DNA of 64,000 nucleotides from Mansonella perstans (GCA_037074765.1 JBAMDO010000033.1:62001-126000), one strand, 5' to 3'; positions 10,980-24,361 are shown, counted from the stretch's first letter. Notes: a model not told the origin generated them from the sequence alone. Numbers and translations: made by a program.

Positions 10980-13910
10980 CTAAAAAGTGAGATGTATCAA
11001 AATCACTACAGTCAAATTCTTACAACATATTTTACCTAAAATTGCAGCACCCACCAATTAGAGAGCAAACAATTTTTTAAAATGTCACTTCTCTCAAGGA
11101 AAGCGACCATGGGAGTGGACATCATAAAGATTTTTTTGAAATGGACGACATTGATTGGTCAATAAAGAAATATTATTGACGAGTGGGAGGATCGCACAAT
11201 TTTGATATATAAACAGTTAAGCTGATGAAAGTTGTCGATGGCAATATAGCAGCAAAAAGAAACGAGGGATCGATGAAAATATTTGCAGAAATGGAGATCG
11301 ATAAAGATATTTGGAAGTCCATACCATTGTCTCTTTCCATTGTGCAAAATATTGAATAGGATCTGTTCAAATGCTATATTCCGTTTTCCGGATTACCGAT
11401 TTCAAATTTCAATGTATTAAGCAGTAAGGCCCTACATTGGCCTTTATTATCGTTTAGTCGGGCGCTAACCTGAAAACTCTCCGATCTCAAATATTCGGGA
11501 AATATTTGCTGACAAAATAATATAATACAATTAAAATTTTTCGTAATAATCATAAATGAACTAATTATATATTACCAATATAATTGTAATGGAGATGAAG
11601 TTAAATTGCTTTGGATGAAAAATGATGTGAAATTAAGAAATTTCAATTTTTTCACAAATTAAGAAAGAAATAACTGAGGCAGCGTACCTGTGAATACGTG
11701 CAATTTCGCTCACAACAAGATACGTCTAATCGAAATTTAGTTGTAAATCGTTGCATTTCAACGTAATCACACACAGATATAATCTCGTTCATATCATGAA
11801 TATGAATATGGTTATAGCTTTAAATTGCTGCATTTCAGTGCAGAAGTATTTATCTCTAGCTCTAAACATACACAAACTTGACCTCATCATAAATGTACTA
11901 CGTCCAGACGAACTTATGCAATCAACGAATTTATTTGAATTAATTGAAAGGCAACAGTTAGTGACGGATAATGAGATCTATTTGTTCTAACGGACTTTAA
12001 TGTTGTCATTCCAACAGAAATTGATTAAGTGTATCTGTTAAAGTTTTCGAGACAGTTTTCAAGTTTAAATCAATAAATGATTAATTTGCTTTTGCAAATG
12101 AAAGTGAACATACGTAAACACGCTTATAAATTTCAACGTCATTTACGTGGAATGAATTTTAACATCTAGCTGAGACGATTTAATAAATGAGAAAAGAAAG
12201 AAGATTGTTGAACTGATGATAGCTACCGAGAAATCCTTAACTAATAGAAACACACAGTGTTTTGTTGTTCAAATATCGATAAAAAAATTTGAGTGTTAAC
12301 TAAGAATTTATTAAATTTAAAATAACAGAAATAGTAATCAGCTAACGTTATTCATTACCTTTAAAAAAGTTAGGAAAAATGATTGTAATCACAACAAAGA
12401 TTGAATAATTTCATCAAAACGAATCCCTAATTACAGTATCCTTCGTCTTTGACGTGTTGTTGAAATAGTTTCAAGTGTGAAATCAACGAATCACCAAACA
12501 CTTTCAGCAGAATTTCGAAATAATTGAAATTGTTGGTGGAAAGAATAGAACTGAATAAAAAAAGTTAGTGGGAAGAGCAGATATGAATAGAAGAGGACTG
12601 CAATCTAGCAACAGCACATAAAGTTGGTCAGAGTAGTACCTGAGGTACTTTGGGTGTGGCTCGGCGACAAGATTGCAATATGTCGTCATATATTACCTCA
12701 AGGGGTTGAGAAGATCGATTTTTATCAAATACTTTCCGTGTTCAGAATGCATAATCGACATATCTTAAGTTCATGATGACCAATAATTAGCATAAAATAA
12801 TAATCATGAGAGCTTTAATTTTTTTTTGAGAAAGCTTATTATTATCATGATTCTGATGATTTTGAAAAAAGGTATAGTGTTTTTCCATGCATAATGTTTT
12901 CTGCATTCACATTCTGAAAAATTATACAAAATTTCCCGAATTATTATGGAATTTCGCTGAATACGGTAACTTCGAATCGCTGCTTGTTTTCTAAACAGTG
13001 AATCTTTAATATTTTAACATTCTAAAATTATTCGAATCTGAATTCAATGCAAAATTATTTAAATTTGATGATTAATTGTCGTCTTGATAGAAATAACGTG
13101 TGGAAATAATTTTAAATGAATCAAAGACTAATATTTGGTTGAATTTTGCTTTTTGCTTTTGCTTTTTTTCTAACAAAAGGTTTCTCATTGATTTTCTGGA
13201 ATATTCGGTGAGTCATTTCATCCAGTTTTTAGGAACATAACGTTTTGTTATTTCCTTATCTGCTGTATCTACTCCATTATCATTTGCTTCTTATCAGTTA
13301 GCATCGCATACCCAAAATCAGTGAGCAGTTACCATCATTATCGTCATCATGTTATTATCATCATTATCATTCTTGTTTGTCATTATATTATCATAATACG
13401 TTCTTACTGATATTCATTTTCTGCGATTAGTATTCATTTATTTTTTTTTTTGCAAAATAAAATGATATATTTTACTTCAAAATTTGCGCTGTTATATTGA
13501 CAGTAATTTTATTTTGAAGAAATCGGCCATCACTGTAAAATATGACAATATTAATCAGCGAATACTTATTGTTGTTCTCATTTGTTTAATTTATTATAAT
13601 CTTAGCAACCCTGATAGATGCCAGTCAATATTACAATAAGGAAATTATCTATTTTAAATATTGAAAATAATACTAACAAATAATATCACAGATGGCTTAA
13701 ATAAATGACAATATAAACAATCAGCAAATAATGTCATCATTTTAGAACTAGAAATTAAATTGTATTTACTTACAATAAAAAAATAGAAATCAAATTTTCC
13801 AAATATCAAAAATAGAAATCAAATACTCCAAATATTAAAAGTAAAGCATCTATTGCAATACAAATAGCAACGAAATAAAACAAAATATTTTGGCCAATAT
13901 TTTGGGCCAA
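10980..13910. other. Gap between genes B and A
   Basis: Mostly AT-rich sequence with no recognised gene. The plus frame 11751-11990 ends in a peptide with LRPDELMQSTNLFELIERQ that looks codon-like but lacks a convincing splice context. Minus frames near 11160-11370 overlap in two registers and are not convincing. The 5' part of gene B (leader exons) is expected somewhere above 10980. Confidence 0.4.
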
Positions 13911-16900
13911 TTAAGAATTTGCTGAAGTACTCGCTTGCATTAACATCAATGCCGTAACAGTCATTATACATTTGCAGATAATTTCATTTACGCCGTCGCA
14001 TAAAGAGGTCAAATGAACTCGAAGACAATTACATAACTTGGCACCGATCTGTAATAAATACCTTGAATTATCTATTAATGAACGAAAATTTCTCTCTTTG
14101 TAAGCCAAGTTTCAAAATGAAGAAAATTTTATTGGATGCTTTAAATTTACGTTTTGAATTTTTTCATTGTCAATCATTCCCATGCAGTTTTGCAACGAAC
14201 AGAACGCTGTCAAAATTGCCATCTCTTCCTCTGTAACGTCAAATCCCAATCCGTTCAAGCATTGCATCAACGTTTCACGACCCACACCAACAATTGATTC
14301 GTAGTTTTCGGTTGTGAAACAGGTGCGCAAAGTCTATATAAAGTATATATTGTCAGATTTGTATTTGTTTAATACTAAGGAAATAAATACTTTCAGTTTA
14401 TTCCATTAAATCCGATTAAACGATATCAAATTGGCATTAATAGATTCTAGAAGATTTGTTTAGTTAATTATTTTCTAAGCAAAAGTGAAAATTTCCAAAA
14501 TCATTAAAAATGATCAAAAGAAAGGATAAAAGAGAGAGAATTTACCAATGCCGCATAGATTCCGTTTTCAATAACTTTCTCTCGATCTTTCCCTTTAATT
14601 TCCTTCATTATCGGGATATTATTCAGAAATGTATGGATCCTTTCTACAGCTTCCTCTCGATTACTAACGATTTTACCTTCCGGGAATGCTTCGCGATAAG
14701 CGCTAACAACAGTAGCCTTTAGCTTTTTCATCTCTTCGATCTCTTCCAATTCTTTTTCTCTGAAAAAATCTCTACTACGATATTTCCTTTAATTAAACAA
14801 ATTTGTTATACATAAGCAAGGTGTTTTACTTTGATATGCGACATTTACCTGCTCTCATCCTTTTTCCTCCGCCGATTGCGATCCAAACGTACCGATTCCT
14901 GACGCATACCTAACTGAAGACATTTCTTAAATCGACAACACTGACATCTATTCCGGTTTTTTTGATCCACTACACAATTGCCTTGCTTGTAACATATATA
15001 TTCTATTTTCTTCTGAATGGTCCTTCGGAAAAAGCCCTAAATTTCATCCTTTAAGGCTGAAATTTTTGATGTCTTTTATCGATCAGTTATTTTTTGCCTC
15101 AGAAATTTTGTCACAGCAAGACTTAGTCACTATGAAGCCAAAGAAAAATGTATTCGGAATAAAGGGACGGTCCTTTGAAAAAAATCCTTAAATTTCATCC
15201 TTTTGTGGTTGAAATATTTTTAGAACTTTGGGTCATCGATTAATTATTGTTAAAAATCAACAATTATTGCTCAATTCCTCAGACTTTCCGATGAGATTTT
15301 GTCACAAATTTTTAATCAGTGCTTCGCTACTTAGCCACATATCATACGTCTGATGCATACTTTGCATCCCTCGCAGCTTTGTACATTATAGTGGATCCCT
15401 GAGGATTTATCACCACATATTGCGCATAACTTGTCATCGTCTTGATTTGAATTCACAGAAGTCATTGGTTGTCCTGGTACACCAAAACAATTATAAACTG
15501 CAGACGGGATTGCTCGTCCATCTGGTGTAATCAATATACCATTGGTCGTTATGGTATATCCCGGTAAACCTCTGAATGGTCCATCAATAGCTGAAGTTGA
15601 AGGTCCAGGTGTTTGCACCATTTGATTTATAGAATTTTGCATAGCTGAAATTATTTTAATTAATAGTTTAAAACTAAAATTAGCAAATGATTGATTGGAA
15701 ACAAAAAACATTCAAAAAATTTTACAAGCCACCTGAACAATATTATCGAATAGATCGATAGCGTTGTCAATAATGATTGAAGTGAAAAATAAGATTTGCT
15801 TTTTTCTTTTTTGCCTGAATTTCTCCATTAATTTCAAACAATAATTTCTGAAAGGTTTTTCGGAATTCTAAACCTCATTTCAGATTACTTTATCAATCAG
15901 TATGAAAATTTAACGTACTTTGTTGTGGAAACGGATATCCTAGTACGTTGCTGGGCGGCATTGTCGGTAATTTTGTTATCATCTGCGGATTTGTTACTCT
16001 TGTTTGATTTGGTACCATAATTGCTGGTTCCGTTACACAGTTTATCACATCTATGTCGTCTTTTTCTTTATTTTTTACCAAAATATTACTTACAGTAACT
16101 GAAGTTGATGAAGATGGCTTACTATGCGATATTTGTTCCTGTTTATCCGTCGAATTTAAACTCATCGAAATTCCGGAATCTAAATGAGGCTGCGATGATG
16201 TACTCGCCAGGTCACTAGCATTTCTTAATGTATTCTCAAGCGTTAGAGAAGTTGTTTCCGAAGTAAATCTTTCCGGCGGAATGAACATTGAATGAAGAAC
16301 ATTAGAAGGATGATTCGTTTTTGTTTCATATTTTGTATCCCTTTCATTAAAGTGTTCTTGCATCATCTGTAACGATTGTCCGACCTGAAAAAATCTCTTT
16401 CAAATGCAATTGTGAAAATGCAAAACAATAGCAAACTATTTCGCTGTATATCGCTCCTAAAGTCATTTCAGTTCAGAATTCTAAAAGTTGGAGAAATTTA
16501 AGCTTCCAATTCCCAAACATTCCAAGTACAGTCATAATGTTTTCAGTTCTAATTATTAATAAGAATGGCTTTGATTAGAAATGAACAAATTACTACCGTT
16601 TCGGCAGTGCTCTTTCTTCTGCTTTCATTCATTTCCATTTCATTTTGCTGTTGCTCAAAATTATTTTCCGCTGGTGTCGCATAATATGGATGTGGCGATA
16701 GGATCGGTGCTGTTTTGTTCGATGAATCACTTTCGGAACGAGAAGGAGTAGTGTCTGTATTAGATGCATTATCTATGTGTGGGCCTTTTGTCATTGGTTC
16801 AGAAAATGCGGAAGTGAATGAAGATAATCGCTTTCGTCCAGGCAATCCGGAAGATATTTGTTCTTGACTGGAAGTATCACGATTTATGACTGTATCGGAA

Positions 16901-17793
16901 AGCGACAATGGAACAGTGTTATCAGGTGTTGCTTGTGGATCCTTCTTTTCATCCTCTTTTTTCTGTTGCTTCTGCAATGATTCCCTTTGATCGTATTTCT
17001 GAACCATTGATAAGACTGCTTGTGGTAGCGGTGGTAGTGGCATATTTTCCGCTGCAGCTGCATTCCTTGCGTGTTCCATTAGATATTCCGTTAAATTTGC
17101 ATAATGCATCGCTGCTTCATGCGCTATTTTGGTTTGTTCTTCAAATGATAGTAGATAATTGTATGGTGATTGGTCGTTCAATAAAGATGGCGGAATGAAA
17201 GATGACAGTGATGGACCTGGATTATTGACTGCAGCCATCGGAAATCCTGCTACCGGAATGGATGGAATGTTAGATGTATGTCCTGTTGCCGGAATAGATG
17301 GAGTGACAGAAGCTACGTTGATCATAGGAAGTGATAATGGGTTTCTTGCACAGGTTCCTTTCGGTGCTGGGAAAGGTTGTAAAAAGCGATCAAATGCTGT
17401 TCCATTCACATTGACATCCACTGAATTGTGCTGCCGAAGCGAACTTGATAAAATCGCTTGAATTCGAGGGTCATTGTTGGTCATATTGGCGTAAGGTGCA
17501 ACGTTAGGTGGCAGAAATGGTGGATTAAACCGGCCGGTTGGAAACAAAAAATTCCAATTCTCATTGTTGCTATTATTGGACGCACAATTGTTTGTTTCAT
17601 TAATAAGAGAAAAGGCATCACCATTGTTCGGGATTCTAAAAACTGATGAAATTGAGTTGTTAATTGGTACAAATCCGGTATGTGTTGTCGTGTTAACCGT
17701 CGAAAAAATGTTAGTTGGATCAGGAATGCGAAGTGAACTCGAACTCTGCTCCTCTCCATTTAAATTTGTTCTTGGGACGTGTCGTCTTGACAT
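13911..17793 (-). CDS. Gene A: full-length nuclear hormone receptor
   Basis: Seven exons: 17793-16597, 16384-15919, 15644-15361, 15036-14849, 14759-14546, 14333-14151 and 14048-13911. All phases agree and sum to 890 codons (889 aa). The ATG at 17793 follows TTTTAG, a likely trans-splice or intron acceptor. The first 600 or so residues are low-complexity Ser/Asn/Pro-rich with a short helical block before [11 protein letters not shown]. The DNA-binding domain reads [15 protein letters not shown]-box CEGCKGFF, and a second finger with CYKQGNC and CQCC, then a basic hinge (RNRRRKKDE). The ligand-binding part carries a recognisable signature in [16 protein letters not shown], followed by helices. 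It is compact, about 170 residues after the hinge, with no clear AF-2 helix before the stop. It acts as a DNA-binding transcription factor in the nucleus; subfamily not assigned. The last acceptor could instead lie about 35 bp upstream in the same phase. Confidence 0.85.
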
Positions 17794-18997
17794 GTTGTTC
17801 ACTGCTAAAATCAGCTCTGGGATTGTTTTAGACCGAAGTTTTGAAAAAAAAGCAAAAAATGATGGTCGGAAAGCAGGGTGTTCTCGTACAATGCTCGGAA
17901 AGTACCGGTAAGTAACTGAACCAGTTGTAATTGTTTATGGACAATAGCACCAGCTAACGTCGTTGTACGAATCGCTGCAAGTCACTGCACTGGAGGGTAA
18001 GAGGTGATCTATCGAGGTGGGATGGTTGGGGTATGATGTAATATGGTGAACTTGACCTGACCGTAGGTAAATTATGAAAAAGTACCTGCAAATAGCATAG
18101 ATGCAGGGGCAAGTCTTGTTATTGTTTCTTATATCTGACCATCAGCAATGTGAAAGAGTTAGCAAAGGTTCAATGGACGATGGACATGTCAGGGAAGAAG
18201 CAAATTTCTTTTTGTCAAAAACTAATTTATCTTTTATAAAGTTTTGATAGAAATTATCAGCTAATCATTGAAGCATTGCAAATTGGAACTTGAAGGTCAG
18301 GTCGATAAGTTTATCTCAGAAAAAGGAAGATATTCCATAATTTTCATTCGTTCGTTTGTTCATTCTTGGCCTATATCCATTCTATCTCTTTGCTCTTAAA
18401 TGGACAATTTATTCATATTATGCAAAAGATATGTACAATGAATATTCTCTTAGAACTTTGAAAGGGAATGAAGAATATAGAAAAGCACGGAGGAAGGAAA
18501 TAGTCTTTGGAGAAAAGACAGAATATTTCGAACTAGACAAAGAGAGAATGAATTTCAGGTAGTACCAAAAGAGAGGGAAAAGGCAGCAAACGGGAGGAAG
18601 TCCTTTCTGTGTTACATTACGCAACAGTTATTATTTTCACTCTCTCTAAGTTGCAGTGTACTTCTTCTACCGTAGCTGTCATAATGATGTACTGACCACT
18701 GGACAAATTTGACCTCATGTCCAACTAACTAACTATAATGCCACAATCGTTCCAACAGATATTATACGAAAACTTCTCGACCTCTTTCCTTTCTCTCTTT
18801 TCATCTCTCCTCTTCCCATACTTCTTGTGACCTTATTCACAACTGGAGGTAGCAACCATTATCTAATCTATAGATCCACATCAATTTAAATATTTGATAG
18901 TTGAAAGAATAAAGCAAGAAGTCAACAATTCTTTCTTGAATAATTTCGATCATCATACAGTTCATATAAAAAATTGGCACTCAAAAGTTCCATAAAC

Positions 18998-19205
18998 ATT
19001 AAGGTTAGTATATAAGTACATCATTCTGAGTATATCAGTATCATTCCGAGTATATGAGTACATCAATTCTGAGTATATCAGTATATCATTCCGAGTATAC
19101 GAGTACATCAATTCTGAGTATATCAGTATCATTCCGAGTATATGAGTACATCAATTCTGAGTATATCAGTATATCATTTCGATATATGAGTGCATCATTC
19201 TGACT
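18998..19205. repeat. Tandem repeat of about 60 bp with internal half-units
   Basis: Repeated phrases GAGTATATCAGTATATCATT, CCGAGTATATGAGTACATCA and ATTCTGAGTATATCAGTAT alternate through about 200 bp. The unit is itself built from two related halves (GAGTATAT plus ATCATTC or ACATCAATTC). Several copies differ by one or two bases. It is a minisatellite and shows no coding potential. Confidence 0.88.
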
Positions 19206-19829
19206 AGTTCAATTCTTCCTTTGATTCGTAATGAATTTTTGACCGTAATTTAAATTTTGAAAGATTCCCACAAATGGTTGCGATGCTTTTATTTCTAAAT
19301 TTCCTATTTTCTTCGAATTAAATATGCAAATATTGCAAGTAGAGAAATCTTCACAGGCAAATGTTGTTTATTGCTTAGGTCACAATTGACCTCACCGCCA
19401 TGTCCTCAACAGGTAGATTTCCCGCCTATTCCAATCACATCTGCTCATGAATGATGATGGATAAAAGGGAAATATTCTCCTAAGAAGAGGAGCAGTGAAA
19501 GATATATTGATGTTTTGGTACTGATGACATAATATAAAATTTTGCAAAAGGGTATAGGTGAAATGACCATTAAAAGTTTTCAACCTGTCCACTTCACCTC
19601 ATAGCATATTTCTCACGTCACTAATTTACTCCTTTAATTATCATGACAATCTTATGGACTGGAGTGCTTATTTTAAAAAAATCAACAGACATCATTTACT
19701 GCTTCATATGGATATTTATGGCAGAGATGAAGATTGCATTTAACTCCTCAAGTCCTGCAGAATCGATAACGATTTCTTTGTGATTCTTCTGACCTTAACA
19801 ATACTTTTTTACTTCAGCAGATACTTATG

Positions 19830-19970
19830 CAAGCAATAATTAACATAGAAGGGATGATATAATGTAAAAAATCTAATAAAGAAACATGAAGCAATAATTG
19901 ACATAGAAGTAATAATTGACATAGAAGGGATGATATAATGTAAAAAATCCAATAAAGAAACATGAATTTT
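19830..19970. repeat. Tandem duplication of about 75-90 bp
   Basis: The block with ACATAGAAGGGATGATATAA, then TGTAAAAAATCTAATAAAG, occurs twice in a row. AGCAATAATTGACATAGAAG and a shortened copy lie between them. The copies are almost identical. Confidence 0.85.
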
Positions 19971-20849
19971 CTTCTTCAGCGATCGTTTACTGGATTATAT
20001 CCTGAAGTTCGCTTATAAATAACTACTTTAATCTTATTTAAATTTTAGCCGATTCATAACATATCTTGCTGTCTCACTTTCAACTGCACATTTCAAATCT
20101 TTCATTTTATTTGATTAAAGTAATTAAAGGTTAAGATTAAAGTAATTAAAGATTAAGATTTCCTATACTTTTGAATATTCCCTATGATCTCGAAACCAGC
20201 TATATAATTATGATGTTAAGTCAAAGTGTGTGAAATAGCATTTCCGAAGGGAATCAAAAATTACTTTAATCTTCTTAATCAAGTAGTCAACGCTGCTCAG
20301 TTAAAAACAGAACACTCTCTATTAATACAAAAAAAGATAATGGCGTAACGATGGCCAAAAGAATCAAATCAATTCCTAATGCAACAAAAAATTACTGTTT
20401 GATGGAAAAAATTATGACTGAGTTGCAATTTTTTCAAATAAATTTTTTGGTCACAAAATTTATGTATTTCTGCGACTTTAGCAATGATCCTTCTAAAATT
20501 CAAACCGACCAATAATTTAACAAGTATTTTGTTTTGAGTATTTCAGCAATTCAGTATTCATTCCAAGTATTTCCGAAGATTTTAGATTTGCAAAACTTTT
20601 GAAAATTCTGCGATTTATTACCAACACCGATTTTTTTTTTAAGCGATTTAATTTATTTTCAGTGATATTTACCTTCATCAAAAAGGCCGCTTTAAAAAAC
20701 ATGGTGCGGACTTCTCTATTGGTCAGTCAAACCGAAAATCGAAAGTTATCCTTTAGACTCTTTATGATGAAAGTTATCTTTTAGGCTCTTTATGAGAAAA
20801 AAAAAAAAGAAAACGAGAAACTGGACTTATTGCTAGCCGCCTTGCGACA

Positions 20850-21010
20850 AATTTGTTGCATTTTCTCGATCGATCCTGCTATCACCTCGTCCTCGTCAAT
20901 TCAAATATTGGCTTGCTGTCGAAGCATCCGAAGATGAGTAATGACAGTAATGACAGCTTAATGACAGACTTCTAGTAGCAGCAGTCGCGGCATCATTTTC
21001 TTTACTTCTC
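20850..21010 (-). pseudogene. Degraded copy of part of gene B (10.40-10.61 kb)
   Basis: On the plus strand, CACCTCGTCCTCGTCAATTC, then AAATATTGGCTTGCTGTCGA, match the segment at about 10465-10515 (CAACTCGTCTTCGTCGGTTC, then AAATATCAACTTGCTGTTGA). The similarity resumes at ACTTCTAGTAGCAGCAG, against ATTTCTAGTAGTAGTAT. Both segments read a partly open minus-strand frame with a DASTAS-like peptide interrupted at different codons. This suggests a fifth, largely lost, NHR-B-like copy or a shared dispersed element. Confidence 0.5.
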
Positions 21011-23297
21011 GATATCCAAAAACGAATTATATGGAATCTAAATACTTAGTAAGTGTCCACATCACTTCAATTGCTGCTTCATCATTTCGATTATTACCGA
21101 TTGTTGGATTTCTTTAATCTGATGAAGAAATTTTTTGATTTCGCTTTTTGATATCGGTTCGAATCGCCAGTCCGCAAGACCGAAGAAAATAGTCGTGAAA
21201 ATATATAAACAATACATGGGGGCAGAGTGTTTTTAAACCATATCTTCCTTTGCATATAGTAATGTCTATGTAAGTTTAATCAATACATCAGAAGCTTTTA
21301 TCAAACTTTATTTTCAAATTAAAAGAATTTATTGTTTTCGAACTTCCGTTCTGCTACAAACAAAAATGCCAGGAAGCTGTCCGTAAAAAAAAAGTTTACT
21401 TTTTCTCGGCACTTTTTTTAACCATTATTTTGCAACATATCTGTTTTATGGCAGCAATCTCAATCATGAAACGTTAGTCATTATTACTGGGTAAATAATC
21501 AGTGAAGTCTGTAGCATTTTCTTCTTTGAAAATGATCAAATTTCCAAAAATCTGACAACAGTAGAAGTCATAATGGAGCCGGACGTATCTTTGGATGCTC
21601 CGAAAGGCTGAATTGGAATATTTTCTAAAAATTTGACGAGAAATACAAAGTTTACTTACTGCAGGTAGAAATTATTTTAAGTTATTTTCTAAGATTCCTC
21701 CATGAAGGCAGTCCTTATGTTTCATCTTAAAATGAATCTCCTGTATCATGATAGAAGTGATAAAAATACACTGGCGGTCGACTATATCATTGTTATCATT
21801 ATTTGATTAACTTTCGACACAAATAAATTAATTGTCAGCGCAAATTTTTTATTATAGCTGCTTAAAAAAAATAACTTACTTTATCGCGATAAAAAAGTGC
21901 AAATGGAAGTATATTTAGCGTATTTCATTCTCTCAGTTCAGGTCTCTTCATATTTGTCTTTTTTATTTATTTTTTTAAATTCATTTCCATATAAATCATT
22001 TTATGCATATTTTTGCTACTTGCGCGAAATATTAAAGGAACAAGTTAGCCAAGTCTATTTATACAAATTTATTACATTTAATTTGATAGCGTGAAAAGTA
22101 CTTACTGCAAATACTGTTTTGCAATGATGTAACTATTGCCATTATTTCTTTCACGATAGCTGATTAATTATCCGTAAACCTCGAAGCTTTCATTCATTTT
22201 GTTCATTAGGTTGTTTATTTTGCCAAACAATCGGTTTAATTTTATTTTAATCCAGCGATATTACTTCTAATGGCCACAAACATTTCAGGTGCCATTTTCC
22301 TTTTAAGGTGTTTGTAGCTAGAGGATTAATCGTATGGAACTAAGTATAATAGGCATCTTGCACATCTTTTTTTTAAATGTTTTTAAAAGAGAGTGAGTAA
22401 ATGTTTTGTCTGTTGTTATTTGAATTTTTGAGAGATTAATAATAACAGTTTGTGTAGTTGCATTGTGCATTTGTGGTAAAAAAATTGTCCCTGCGTTAAT
22501 GATGATACTCACTCCGTTACAACAATTTCAGTCTTATTATGCGTGGCAAAAAAAATATTTCAGCCAGACAAAATGGCATGTTAATTCAATAAAAATTCCA
22601 TAAATTTCATATAAACAAATACCGCTTAAACCAAAGGTTATCATTCATTAGATCAAGGAGTCAATAACAGGAAGAATCTTGTTACATTTTCCTAACAAGT
22701 AGAAAGATAATATGGTGAGTACAAGTTTAAAAACAGAATAATTTGTGACCAAAATTATGTTTATGTATCTAAAGCGCAGCTAGCGTGACTCATCGCTAGT
22801 ATCAATAATCCATTCCTGTTTTAGATATCGATAACTGAAAAAAAAACTGTACTTTTTAATTTTTAATAAGTTTATTAGAATAAGGAAATCTAAAATATTA
22901 GTAATAAGTGAAGCTATTCGGTGACAAAATATTTTTTTTCCTGACAATGATTTGGTACTAGACCAAGTTTCGAGTGTTCCCAATGAATAAGTGTTATGTT
23001 CCAAAACGTTAGTTTTGAATTCGACAATTTTATATCTCAGTGTTCATTGAGTCCTTAATAACCATTTGGTTGAATGTCCGATTAAATAAAAATTAAAAAT
23101 TAAAAAAAAAAAATAAAAATCATAAAATGATTGCCAATCATTGATTGAAACAAAAATTCTTTCTTCTTTGATCTTTTGTTACTAAAAATTGTGCAGCATT
23201 AAAAAAGCGTCGTATGCATGAATGAATGCGAATTCAAAGCATGTGTAACAGCTAATAAATTAATAATTTCTTGTGATTACATTTACTGAATTACAGA

Positions 23298-23456
23298 ATG
23301 AAAAAAAATTCAAATTTAAGTATTGAAACTGCTGCAGCTACTCAAGTTGATCAAAATGAATCAAGAAACGATCCAATTAAAAAAATGAAACATGATGATG
23401 CAACAGCGCTGTTTAGTGAGTCTCCTGACGATGGCAATGTAGTTAAAAGTGCAAAA
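23298..23456 (+). CDS. Isolated first exon (gene F), unidentified
   Basis: ATG at 23298 directly follows GAATTACAG, a good trans-splice or intron acceptor. The 53 codons are open and coding-like (MKKNSNLSIETAAATQ..., later KMKHDDATALFSESPDD) and end in phase 0 at AAA|GTATGC. The peptide is acidic and polar, with no motif I recognise. I found no continuation on the plus strand within the next kilobases, where minus-strand coding remnants lie instead. It may be the first exon of a gene with a long intron, or a stranded remnant. Confidence 0.45.
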
Positions 23457-23520
23457 GTATGCATTTGAAATTGAATCATATATTTTAAATTAGATGACAG
23501 TTAATTTCAGTGAAATACAT

Positions 23521-24361
23521 TCATCCATTCATTCTTTCACTCATCATTATTTCTTGCATTTTTGATAACAATCTTGTGATTGCTGAGAACTGAATATTCA
23601 ACTTGAAAATCTCTTCACTATCTTTGGGCTCAGTTCCATTGACTACTGTAAAATGGAACGTTATTGTTTCATGATTCCCAAAGAAGAACAATTCTTTCTG
23701 CAAAAAAGGTAATTTAAAAAATTAGCATACGAAAAGAGCATATTTTGAGAAATATCGACAGCACGTGAAATCACGTGAAATTAAACAACTTATATAACAA
23801 TAAAATGGTATTCTTAATGGAAAGTGACCTTACGACATTAATAATTGGGATTAAACATGAACTGAAATCAATGAAAACGTCAAATCTTCCAATTTGACGT
23901 TTTCATTGATCAAACTTTGTTTTCAACGTTTCTTTAGTATCCTCTTTATCCACAAAAAAGTTCGATGCATGCATGTCAGATCCGTGAAACATTGGCACCA
24001 ACTTGTTCTGCTGCCCTTCGAAATTTATTTCACTGCAATATTTCTTGAAACAACAATAAAAATAACCATTGCCTGTCATAACTGATATATTATTGTCTTA
24101 TAACTTTGTCCAACATCCCAATTACCAAAATTAATGCTTGGGACTCCATCAAACATTCCGTGAATCTGCTTCGGATTCATCTCGTAACCAAAAAATTATC
24201 AAATCTGATTTACATTTTTCGAGCATCCGGTTGAGCATCAACGCAAATCGACGCGCCACCAAGATCTCTTTTGATTAATCCGGCTGTTTTAACGATCGGT
24301 TTCTAACATCATTTGGATTTTTATCACTGTTACTAATCACAATGATTAACTTCAATGGTGC
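23521..24361 (-). pseudogene. Unidentified minus-strand coding region, apparently broken
   Basis: Three coding-like pieces lie in order on the minus strand. The first starts after GACATTTAG near 24361 (APLKLIIVISNSDKNP) and is interrupted by TAA, then stays open in the same frame for about 38 more codons. The second, about 24060-23900, includes a piece with GYFYCCFKKYCSE and FHGSDMHASNFF. The third, 23697-23521, follows CCTTTTTTGCAG and has FFFGNHETITFHFTVVNG. A frameshift separates the first and second pieces unless an unusual intron is used. I do not recognise the family. It is either a real gene with exons I mis-joined or a pseudogene. Confidence 0.4.

Larger units (their letters stand above)
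17803..23297. other. Long non-coding interval with tandem repeats and an NHR remnant
   Basis: Upstream region of gene A, with pyrimidine-rich and AT-rich stretches. It contains two tandem repeats (18998-19205 and 19830-19970) and a fragment related to gene B (20850-21010), annotated separately. Minus and plus frames of 60-70 codons here (for example 18356-18562 and 21897-22094) have no splice context or motif. No gene is supported. Confidence 0.5.

Noticed and set aside
11751..11990. Plus-strand frame ending LRPDELMQSTNLFELIERQ
   Set aside because: Codon-like at its end but without acceptor, donor or neighbours on this strand; kept only as a note.
16908..17911. Several plus-strand and minus +1 frames inside gene A exon 1
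   Set aside because: Shadows of the long low-complexity first exon of gene A.
18998..19205. Regular repeats resembling a CRISPR array
   Set aside because: There are no unique spacers, units abut each other, and the sequence is from a eukaryote.
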